From contig NZ_WTZA01000002.1 of assembly GCF_009827495.1 (NCBI RefSeq), positions 372,001-436,000 on the forward strand: a stretch of DNA of 64,000 nucleotides, given 5' to 3'. Source of the stretch: Tsuneonella aeria. Its GTDB lineage: Bacteria > Pseudomonadota > Alphaproteobacteria > Sphingomonadales > Sphingomonadaceae. Position numbers and translations under genes: made by a program. Position 1 is the first letter of the stretch. The number at the start of each line of letters is the position of its first letter. The notes beneath the pieces were generated by a model. It was not told the origin of the DNA, made no database searches, and was given only the letters and a program-made list of their open reading frames with translations. Positions 9,382 through 15,879 of this stretch are shown here, one piece after another.

Positions 9382-9962
9382 TCGGCTGGGGCAAAGGTCT
9401 GCTCTGGCTGGCGCTGGCGGCGCCCGCGGCGCTGATGGCCTGGCGCCTGGCGAGCGGCGAGGCGACCGCGTTCGACCTCTACCAGCCGACCGGTGAACTG
9501 TCGCTGCGGCTGATGCTGCTGGCGCTGATCCCGGGACCCCTGGCGGAATTCTTCGGGCGCGGGCGCTTTCTGCGCGCATGGCTGTCCGTGCGGCGCAACC
9601 TGGGGGTCGCCGCCTTCGTCTATGCCGCGCTCCACCTGGCTGCCTACGTAGCCGACATGCAGGCACTCGCGGCCATGCTGGCGGAACTTGCATTGCCGGG
9701 CATCTGGACCGGCTGGCTCGCCTTCGCCGTGCTGGCGGTCCCGGCATCGATCAGCACCGATGTGGCGATGCGGCGGCTGGGGCGGACGTGGAAGCGCCTC
9801 CAGTGGCTGGCATATCCAGCGCTCGCCCTCGCGCTGCTGCACTGGGCCCTGCTCGACCGCGCGTGGCTTCCAGTCCTCGTTCATCTCGTACCGCTAGGGC
9901 TTGCCTGGAGCCTGCGGATCGCCGCCCGCAACGGATATCGTTTTCGAAGGAGACCTGCATGA
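9378..9962 (+). CDS. Ferric-reductase-like transmembrane protein (MsrQ/YedZ type)
   Basis: An integral membrane protein of 194 residues with about six hydrophobic segments. Histidines suited to heme b binding occur in RRNLGVAAFVYAALHLAAYV and in LQWLAYPALALALLHWALL, the arrangement of the ferric reductase-like/MsrQ family. In MsrP-MsrQ systems the partner reductase MsrP lies alongside; none does here. The gene is instead coupled to a siderophore receptor and PiuC before it and a PepSY protein after it. A role in reducing ferric siderophores at the inner membrane is therefore the better inference. GTG start at 9378 and ATGA overlap at the end. Confidence 0.8.
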   Translation: MIGWGKGLLWLALAAPAALMAWRLASGEATAFDLYQPTGELSLRLMLLALIPGPLAEFFGRGRFLRAWLSVRRNLGVAAFVYAALHLAAYVADMQALAAMLAELALPGIWTGWLAFAVLAVPASISTDVAMRRLGRTWKRLQWLAYPALALALLHWALLDRAWLPVLVHLVPLGLAWSLRIAARNGYRFRRRPA

Positions 9963-10291
9963 CCCGCCGCCCCACCGCCCGTATCCTTGCAAGGACCGCC
10001 ATCGTCACGGGTCTTCTCGCGATCGCCTCGCCCGCGCTCGCGGATGGCAACGTCAAGTGCAACGGCGGCCCGCAGGAAAAGTGGCAGAAGATCGACAAGC
10101 TGAAGAAGAAGGCCTGGCTGGAGAAGTGGACCGTCCAGAAGCTCCAGGTGCAAGGGGACTGCTTCGAGGTGTACGCCCGCACCGACAGCGGGCAGGCGAT
10201 CGAGGCGTTCTTCCACCCGGTCACCCTGCAGAAACTGGTCGTGTTCCGCCGCGGGCAGGAAATCTGGCGGGCGAAGGGCTTTACCGGTTAA
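9959..10291 (+). CDS. Periplasmic PepSY-domain protein
   Basis: A secreted protein of 110 residues. A signal peptide ends at ASPALADG, followed by a single PepSY-like domain (EKWQKIDKLKKKAWLEKWTVQKLQVQGDCFEVYA, then a FHPVTLQKLV ending). A good ribosome-binding site (AAGGAGA) lies just upstream. The ATG overlaps the stop of the ferric-reductase-like gene. PepSY proteins accompany membrane reductases in several iron-siderophore reduction systems, which fits this last position in the iron operon. Its exact partner is not provable from sequence. Confidence 0.82.
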   Translation: MTRRPTARILARTAIVTGLLAIASPALADGNVKCNGGPQEKWQKIDKLKKKAWLEKWTVQKLQVQGDCFEVYARTDSGQAIEAFFHPVTLQKLVVFRRGQEIWRAKGFTG

Positions 10292-10401
10292 TCGCGTTCG
10301 CGGCGCACCGGGCCTGACAGCCGCCAACTACGGTGTTGGTGCTTGCGGCAGGGCGACGGGGATGGCAGCGCTCCATCTCGCGCTTTTTCCCGGGAGCCGC
10401 C

Positions 10402-11214
10402 ATGGACGATCTGTCAGCCGTCGTGTTCGACACGGCCGAGCGACTGCTTGGCGCGCTGCACCACGGCGCCGGCCGCTGGGAGGATATGACCTCTGCTGGG
10501 CAGGGTCGCGGCTGGGCAACGATCGAGGAGGCTGGACTCCCACTGGCGCTGACGGCGGAGGAGCACGGCGGGCTGGGCCTGCCATTGGCCGACGGGCTGG
10601 AGCTGGTCCAGATCGCTGGGCGCAGTCCGGTGCCGTGGCCGGTCGTCGAAACCATGCTGGCGAACCGTTTCGCCGCAGAGGATGGCCGCACGCTTCACGA
10701 AGGACCGGTCACCGCGCTGGGGTTGCTCACCGCGGACCAGCGTGCCTTCGCGGCGCTCGCGCGGGCCAAGCAGATGGCCGGGGCGCTCGATGCGATCCTC
10801 TCGATGACCGTCGCGCATGTGCAGGAACGCAGCCAGTTCGGCCGGCCGCTTGCGGGCTTCCAGGCCGTGCAGCACCAGCTCGCCGTCCTTGGCGGAGAGG
10901 TGGCGGCGGGGCGCGCTGCGGCGGACCATGCAATCGCACGGATCGCGGAAGGCGCAACGGGCGACGCCGCGACGCTTCCGATCGGCGTTGCCCGCGTGCG
11001 GGTGGGGGAAGCGGCGTCCAGGGCGGCGGCCATCGCGCACCAGTTGCACGGTGCGATCGGGTACACCCGCGAGCACCGGCTGCATCGCTACACGACAGCG
11101 CTGTGGGCGTGGCGCGACCAATTCGGCACACAGACATATTGGTCGCGCGCAGTCGGCCGGCTTGTGCTGGCACGGGACGCGGGCGACCTCTGGCCGATGG
11201 TCACCGCGGCATGA
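10402..11214 (+). CDS. Acyl-CoA dehydrogenase family protein, short form lacking the middle domain
   Basis: A protein of 270 residues with the N-terminal helical part of an acyl-CoA dehydrogenase (AEEHGGLGLPLADGLELVQIAG). The C-terminal helical domain is also present, with VQERSQFGRPLAGFQAVQHQLA and QLHGAIGYTREHRLHRY. About 25 residues separate these parts where normal family members have a beta-barrel domain of roughly 110. Length is therefore well below the usual 340-390. The next gene is a full-length acyl-CoA dehydrogenase that overlaps it (ATGA). Such unequal pairs form heterotetramers in steroid and other ring or side-chain catabolism, so this may be a non-catalytic or half-site partner. 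The ATG at 10402 follows CGGGAG. Confidence 0.82.
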   Translation: MDDLSAVVFDTAERLLGALHHGAGRWEDMTSAGQGRGWATIEEAGLPLALTAEEHGGLGLPLADGLELVQIAGRSPVPWPVVETMLANRFAAEDGRTLHEGPVTALGLLTADQRAFAALARAKQMAGALDAILSMTVAHVQERSQFGRPLAGFQAVQHQLAVLGGEVAAGRAAADHAIARIAEGATGDAATLPIGVARVRVGEAASRAAAIAHQLHGAIGYTREHRLHRYTTALWAWRDQFGTQTYWSRAVGRLVLARDAGDLWPMVTAA

Positions 11215-12365
11215 GCGTGCTCGCATTTCCCGCGCCCGTCTCCCGGCCGCAGGATGAAGCCTTGCGCAGCGAAGTGCGCGCGTTCCTCTCCCAGGCGCTC
11301 GCCGGGCGCACATCGCTGGAAAAGGCGGAAAGCTGGAACGGCTTCGACCGCGATTTCTCCCGTGCACTGGGCGCCAAGGGCTGGCTGGGCATGACCTGGC
11401 CGCGCGCTTACGGCGGGCACGAGCGGACGGCGTTCGAACGCTATGTCGTGGTCGAGGAAACGCTCGCCGCCGGTGCGCCGGTCGCCGCGCACTGGATCGC
11501 CGATCGCCAAAGCGGGCCAACCCTCCTCCGCTACGGCAGCGAGGCGCAGAAACGCGCCATCCTCCCGCGCATTGCTGCCGGTGAATGCACGTTCTGCATC
11601 GGGATGAGCGAGCCTGACGCCGGGTCGGACCTTGCCGCCACGCGCACCCGCGCGGAGCGGCAGGCGGACGGATCGTGGCGCGTGAACGGCACGAAGCTGT
11701 GGACCACCTACGCGCACGAAGCGGATTTCATGATCCTGTTCTGCCGCACGTCCGGCACGCCCGCCGACCGGCACCGGGGCACGAGCCAGTTGCTGGTGGA
11801 CATGCGCGCGACGCCGGGCCTGACCGTTCGGCCGATCGCAGACCTGATGGGCCAGCATCACTTCAACGAGGTTCACTTCGAAGACGCGGTAATCCCGGCC
11901 GACGCATTGCTGGGCACCGAGGGTGCGGGCTGGGCGCAGGTCATGGGCGAACTCGCCTTCGAACGTTCGGGCCCGGAGCGGTTCCTGTCCTCCATCCAGT
12001 TGCTCATCGAATTGATCGCCGCGTTGCGTGGCAGCGAAAGCGATGCAGCGCAGGCGGCGGTCGGGCGGCTGTTTGCGCACCTCGTCACCCTGCGGCACAT
12101 GTCCCGCGGGGTCGCCGCGCTGCTGGAGCGGGGGGAGGACGCCGCGGTCCATGCCGCCATCGTCAAGGATCTGGGCGCGTCGTTCGAACAGGACCTGCCC
12201 GATATCGCACGCAGCCTGGTCGATGCAGAGCCGGATCTGGCGAGCACCGATGCCTTCGCCGCGGTGCTCGCCTACACCACGATGGCGGCGCCGGCGTTTT
12301 CCCTGCGCGGCGGCACGCGGGAGATCCTGCGCGGCATCATCGCCCGCCAGCTTGGCCTGCGATAG
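11211..12365 (+). CDS. Acyl-CoA dehydrogenase
   Basis: A full-length acyl-CoA dehydrogenase of 384 residues. The FAD/substrate region CTFCIGMSEPDAGSDLAATRTRA (about residue 125 on), the LWTTYAHEADFMILFCRT stretch and the C-terminal GGTREILRGIIARQLGL all match the family. The protein oxidises an acyl-CoA at the alpha-beta bond and passes electrons to ETF. The substrate is not identifiable. It is coupled to the short homologue upstream by an ATGA overlap, pointing to a two-subunit enzyme. No other genes of a complete beta-oxidation pathway lie immediately next to it. Confidence 0.92.
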   Translation: MSVLAFPAPVSRPQDEALRSEVRAFLSQALAGRTSLEKAESWNGFDRDFSRALGAKGWLGMTWPRAYGGHERTAFERYVVVEETLAAGAPVAAHWIADRQSGPTLLRYGSEAQKRAILPRIAAGECTFCIGMSEPDAGSDLAATRTRAERQADGSWRVNGTKLWTTYAHEADFMILFCRTSGTPADRHRGTSQLLVDMRATPGLTVRPIADLMGQHHFNEVHFEDAVIPADALLGTEGAGWAQVMGELAFERSGPERFLSSIQLLIELIAALRGSESDAAQAAVGRLFAHLVTLRHMSRGVAALLERGEDAAVHAAIVKDLGASFEQDLPDIARSLVDAEPDLASTDAFAAVLAYTTMAAPAFSLRGGTREILRGIIARQLGLR

Positions 12366-12446
12366 CCGCCGCTGCGTGGATGGCAGGGGTTGCCTCCACC
12401 CGCCACGCCGCTACGCTGGCCACATCGTCGCAAAATGGGGGCGCGC

Positions 12447-13184
12447 ATGACCAACGATGCCTTCGCCTGGGTGCCCTATTGCGGCGCAGCCCCGCTGCCG
12501 GCGGAATGGTTCATGCGCTGGAACTTCGACCCGGTGCTGATCCTCGCGATCATCGGACTGCTCGCCGCCGGGCATGCGTGGCGGCGACACGCGCGGCGCT
12601 GGCAATGGGCGGCGGCGGGCGTCGCGGTGCTGCTGTTCGTCTCTCCGCTGTGCGCGCTGGGATCGGCGCTGTTCACCGCGCGGGTGGCGCATCATCTGGT
12701 CCTCTCGCTGGTGCTGGCCCCCTTGTGCCTGGCAGCGCTGGGGGCGCGGACGCGGAGGAAAATGCCGTCGCTCGCCGTGTTGACCGGCGTGCAGGCGGCC
12801 GTGTTCTGGGCCTGGCACGTGCCGCCGGTCTATGAAGCGGCCATGCGCAGCGATGCCCTGTACTGGGCGATGCAGCTTTCCATCACCGGCAGCGCGATGG
12901 CGTGGTGGGCCGCCCTGCGCCGGGCGCCTGCGATCGCCGGCACCGCGGGCCTGCTGGCGACGATGGTGCAGATGGGCCTGCTCGGCGCATTGATCGTGTT
13001 CGCCGGCAGGCCCCTCTATGCCCCGCACTGGTTTTCCGCGCCGGCGTGGGGCCTGTCGCCGCTGGAGGACCAGCAGATCGCCGGGCTGGTGATGTGGGTG
13101 GCAGGCAGCGGCGCGTACCTGCTGCTGGCGGCGGTGCTGCTCTATCGCGCGCTTGGCCGGCAGACGGCGCTGCGGCCCGCATGA
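12447..13184 (+). CDS. CtaG-like cytochrome c oxidase assembly membrane protein
   Basis: An integral membrane protein of 245 residues with about seven hydrophobic segments. The conserved histidine/tryptophan pattern of the caa3_CtaG family is visible (VAHHLVLSLVLAPL, then FWAWHVPPVYEAA). It is probably involved in copper delivery or assembly of the caa3 oxidase encoded a few genes downstream. This family is unrelated in sequence to the Cox11-type CtaG of mitochondria. The ATG at 12447 follows a GGGGGCGCGC leader. Its end overlaps the cytochrome b561 gene (ATGA). Confidence 0.88.
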   Translation: MTNDAFAWVPYCGAAPLPAEWFMRWNFDPVLILAIIGLLAAGHAWRRHARRWQWAAAGVAVLLFVSPLCALGSALFTARVAHHLVLSLVLAPLCLAALGARTRRKMPSLAVLTGVQAAVFWAWHVPPVYEAAMRSDALYWAMQLSITGSAMAWWAALRRAPAIAGTAGLLATMVQMGLLGALIVFAGRPLYAPHWFSAPAWGLSPLEDQQIAGLVMWVAGSGAYLLLAAVLLYRALGRQTALRPA

Positions 13185-13852
13185 CGGAAGCCCTCAAGCG
13201 CTGGGCTGAGACATATCGTTCGCGCGGACGCTACACCCCCGTGGGCGTCGCATTCCACTGGATCATGGCCGCGGTGGTGATCTTCCAGCTCGGTTCGGGA
13301 TGGTGGATGCAGCGCTATCTGGCCGGCGCAGAGAAGATCGAGGCTTACCAGATTCACTCGCAGATCGGCCTCAGCCTGCTGGTGATCGGCCTTTTGCGCC
13401 TGTTGTGGCGGACGATCGTGCCAGGCCCGATCAACGACGCCGACAAGCCGGGGGTGCAATCGGCCATCGCGCACGCCACGCACGCCGTGTTCTACGCGCT
13501 GTTCACGATCCTGCCGCTGTCGGGCTGGGCGATGTGGTCCGCGATCCGGCCGGCCGCCCCGCTTTATCTAGCAGGCCTGGTGCCCGTTCCGGCGATGCCG
13601 TTCCACGACCTGTCGCGCGCGTGGCAGTACTGGATACTTGAGACGGCGATCGACATCCACGTCGCGGCGGCCATTGTGCTCGCGCTGCTCGTGCCGGCGC
13701 ACGCCCTGGCGGCGATCAAGCACCACCTGGTCGATCGGGACGATGTGTTCGAAGGCATGCTGCCGGAACTGTCGGACTCGCGCCACCATCCCGGAGGCGC
13801 GCAGCATAGTCCGCCACCGCTTGCCGCTCGCGATGCGAAAGGCGCCGGCTGA
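13181..13852 (+). CDS. Cytochrome b561-type membrane cytochrome
   Basis: A protein of 223 residues with four hydrophobic segments. Conserved histidines are seen in TPVGVAFHWIMA, YQIHSQIGLSLLVIGLLRLLWR, HATHAVFYALFTILPLSGW and IDIHVAAAIVLALLVPAHALAAIKHH, the di-heme b pattern of bacterial b561 proteins. It would move electrons across the inner membrane. The last 30 or so residues (after FEGMLPEL) look unlike the family and lie opposite the 3' end of the minus-strand cytochrome c gene. The start overlaps the CtaG-like gene by 4 bp. Confidence 0.9.
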   Translation: MTEALKRWAETYRSRGRYTPVGVAFHWIMAAVVIFQLGSGWWMQRYLAGAEKIEAYQIHSQIGLSLLVIGLLRLLWRTIVPGPINDADKPGVQSAIAHATHAVFYALFTILPLSGWAMWSAIRPAAPLYLAGLVPVPAMPFHDLSRAWQYWILETAIDIHVAAAIVLALLVPAHALAAIKHHLVDRDDVFEGMLPELSDSRHHPGGAQHSPPPLAARDAKGAG

Positions 13853-14441
13853 TGCGGATCATGGCTTCGCCCCCGTCGCCGTACCGTTTCCCGTTCGCCC
13901 AGGCATCAAGCTGGTGGGCGAGGTATGGCGCCGGCTGGCCGGACAGCGGCGGATTACCGGCATTTCCCGCGCCGTCGCTGCCGTGGCAGCTCGCGCACGA
14001 TGCGACGCCGCGGGCGGGGGCGCCGACGTGGTAGAGCACGGCGGCAGCGCAATCGACAGGGGCGGGCGATCGGCCGCTCGCGGGACGATCCGGCGCGGGC
14101 AGGGCGGCGTAGTAGGCAACGACTTTCTGGCGCGCCTCCATGCCCAGTTGGCGGCTGATCCATTCCATCTGCGGATGGCGCCGCGCACCGGTTTCGAAGT
14201 GGACCAGTTGCCGCGCGGCGTATCCGGGGTCGAGCCCGGCGATACGGGGCGCGCGGTTGCCGTCGCCTTGTCCGTTGATACCGTGGCACGTGACGCACGC
14301 GGCGGTGACGCCGGCCGCGCCGCCGCCCATCGCGATCACCTCGCCGTTCGCTTCGAAGCCGTCGGCCACCGGAGACGGCGCGCAGGCCGCCAGCAGCGCC
14401 GCGGCCAGGGTGCCGGCCAGAAAGGATGCGGTTCGCCCCAT
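13716..14441 (-). CDS. Di-heme cytochrome c lipoprotein
   Basis: A protein of 241 residues beginning MGRTASFLAGTLAAALLAAC, a lipoprotein signal with the cysteine at the lipobox. It has two c-type heme sites, CVTCHG and CASCHG, and methionines in QMEWISRQLGM and AMIRISRRL that could be axial ligands, as in tandem-domain cytochromes c4/c553. A clear GGAGAG precedes the ATG at 14441. The C-terminal tail after ADYAARLRDGGASP looks non-conserved and overlaps the 3' end of the b561 gene on the other strand by 137 bp. It probably feeds or receives electrons near the caa3 oxidase. Confidence 0.87.
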   Translation of the reverse strand: MGRTASFLAGTLAAALLAACAPSPVADGFEANGEVIAMGGGAAGVTAACVTCHGINGQGDGNRAPRIAGLDPGYAARQLVHFETGARRHPQMEWISRQLGMEARQKVVAYYAALPAPDRPASGRSPAPVDCAAAVLYHVGAPARGVASCASCHGSDGAGNAGNPPLSGQPAPYLAHQLDAWANGKRYGDGGEAMIRISRRLSHRERQAVADYAARLRDGGASPTVPAACLRTHRPDRPGGA

Positions 14442-14480
14442 CGTCTCTCCCAACCCGCCCGCGGCCCGCGCGGTTCCGCC

Positions 14481-14855
14481 CTGCTCCGTATCGGCGCCGT
14501 GCTGGTTCTGGCTGGCGGGCTGGTCGCATGCAAGCCGCCCCCGCAACCGCGCCACGATCTCGATCCCGCCGCGATCGCGCGCGGGCGCGAAGCGGTGATC
14601 AAGGCCGGGTGCGCCGCCTGCCATGCCTTTCCGGATATCGACTGGCCGAAAGGCCGCGCAGGGCCTGCGCTGACGGCGTTCGACGGCGTGGGGCCGATTG
14701 CCGGCACACTGCCCAACACACCCGGAAACCTCGCCGCATTTGTCCGCAATTCGCCGGCCGCCAAACCCGGATCGTCGATGCCCGCCATGCCGCTGACCCC
14801 GCGCGAGGCGCGCGATGTTGCCGAATATCTCTATGGAATTGCCGATGACCGATGA
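14481..14855 (+). CDS. Small cytochrome c lipoprotein, start uncertain
   Basis: One heme site, CAACH, follows a lipoprotein-like signal (VLVLAGGLVAC), with a possible Met ligand in SSMPAMPLTPREARDVAEYLY. There is no in-frame ATG near the signal peptide. A CTG at 14481 would include the expected positive residue (LLRIGAVLVLAGG), while a GTG at 14499 gives a very short N-region. The coordinates given use the former and are tentative. The end overlaps the coxII gene by 11 bp, and the gene is divergent from the di-heme cytochrome. It is likely an electron donor to the oxidase. Confidence 0.75.
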   Translation: MLRIGAVLVLAGGLVACKPPPQPRHDLDPAAIARGREAVIKAGCAACHAFPDIDWPKGRAGPALTAFDGVGPIAGTLPNTPGNLAAFVRNSPAAKPGSSMPAMPLTPREARDVAEYLYGIADDR

Positions 14856-15879
14856 TGCAGGCGCCTTCGACGCATGGTGGGGCTGGCCGCCGCCGGTACT
14901 CGATCCCGCAGGACCTTATGCCGACAGCGTGACGGTGCTGGCCTGGGCGCTGTTCGCCATGGGGGTGGTCGTGACGCTCGTCGTGGTCGCGGCGCTCTAT
15001 GTCGCGCTGGCGGGCCCCGCGCGGTGGAAAGCGCGGCTGGGCGGCGAGCGTTCGATTTGGATCCTGGGCATCGCATTTCCGGGCGTCGTGCTGATCGGCC
15101 TGCTGGTCTGGGGCCTGACGCTCACCGCATCGCTCACCGACGCGATCACGGGGGACGAACCGCGCATCCGCGTGACGGGGCACATGTGGTGGTTCGATGT
15201 CGAATATCTCGACCGCCAGGGCCGCGTGGTCCTGCGCGATGCGAACGAGCTGCACCTGCCGGTCGGCCAGCCCGTGGTGCTGGAACTGCGCAGCGCGGAC
15301 GTGATCCACAGTTTCTGGGTGCCCAACCTCTCGGGCAAGGAAGACATGGTGCCCGGCCGTACCAACCTGCTGAAAGTGCAGGCCGATCGCGTCGGGCGCT
15401 TCGGCGGGGTCTGCGCCGAATATTGCGGGGGACCCCATGCGCTGATGGGCTTCGTGACGGTGGCGCACGGCGCGGATGATTATCGCCGCTGGCTGACGGG
15501 GGAGCGGGTGGCCACGGCGCCCGCCGACCCGCAGGCGGTGCCGGGCGTCATGCCGTCTGCAACCCGCCGCACGCCCGCATCCGCGACCGTGACCGGGCTT
15601 AACGGGCTGAACGGCCAACAGGTCTTCATGGATAGCGGTTGTGCCGCCTGCCACCGGGTGGAAGGGACGGGCGCGAACGGCATGTCCGGGCCCGATCTCA
15701 CCCACGTCGCCCGGCGCCTGTCGCTGGGCGCCGGCGTGCTGCCGAACAATCGCGGGACGCTGATCGGCTGGATCGCCGACAGCCAGTCGATCAAGCCGGG
15801 CAACCGCATGCCGACGTACAACATGCTGTCGGCCGATGAGCTTGAGGCGATCGCGATCTGGCTCGAGCAGCCACGATGA
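14845..15879 (+). CDS. ctaC: Cytochrome c oxidase subunit II with fused cytochrome c domain (caa3 type)
   Basis: A protein of 344 residues. Two membrane spans lie in the first 110 residues. The periplasmic cupredoxin domain binds the CuA centre, with ligands in CAEYCGGPHALMGF (C-x3-C-x3-H-x2-M) and an earlier histidine in ADVIHSFWVPNLSGK. An extra C-terminal domain carries a heme site CAACH and a likely Met ligand in GNRMPTYNML. This layout defines caa3-type oxidases. ATGs at 14833 and 14845 are both possible; 14845 is taken. The stop overlaps the start of the subunit I gene. Confidence 0.95.
   Translation: MTDDAGAFDAWWGWPPPVLDPAGPYADSVTVLAWALFAMGVVVTLVVVAALYVALAGPARWKARLGGERSIWILGIAFPGVVLIGLLVWGLTLTASLTDAITGDEPRIRVTGHMWWFDVEYLDRQGRVVLRDANELHLPVGQPVVLELRSADVIHSFWVPNLSGKEDMVPGRTNLLKVQADRVGRFGGVCAEYCGGPHALMGFVTVAHGADDYRRWLTGERVATAPADPQAVPGVMPSATRRTPASATVTGLNGLNGQQVFMDSGCAACHRVEGTGANGMSGPDLTHVARRLSLGAGVLPNNRGTLIGWIADSQSIKPGNRMPTYNMLSADELEAIAIWLEQPR

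Noticed and set aside
13638..14480. Long plus-strand open frame running into the small cytochrome c
   Set aside because: Its first 280 residues are low-complexity arginine/alanine sequence antisense to the di-heme cytochrome; only the last part has a real cytochrome domain.
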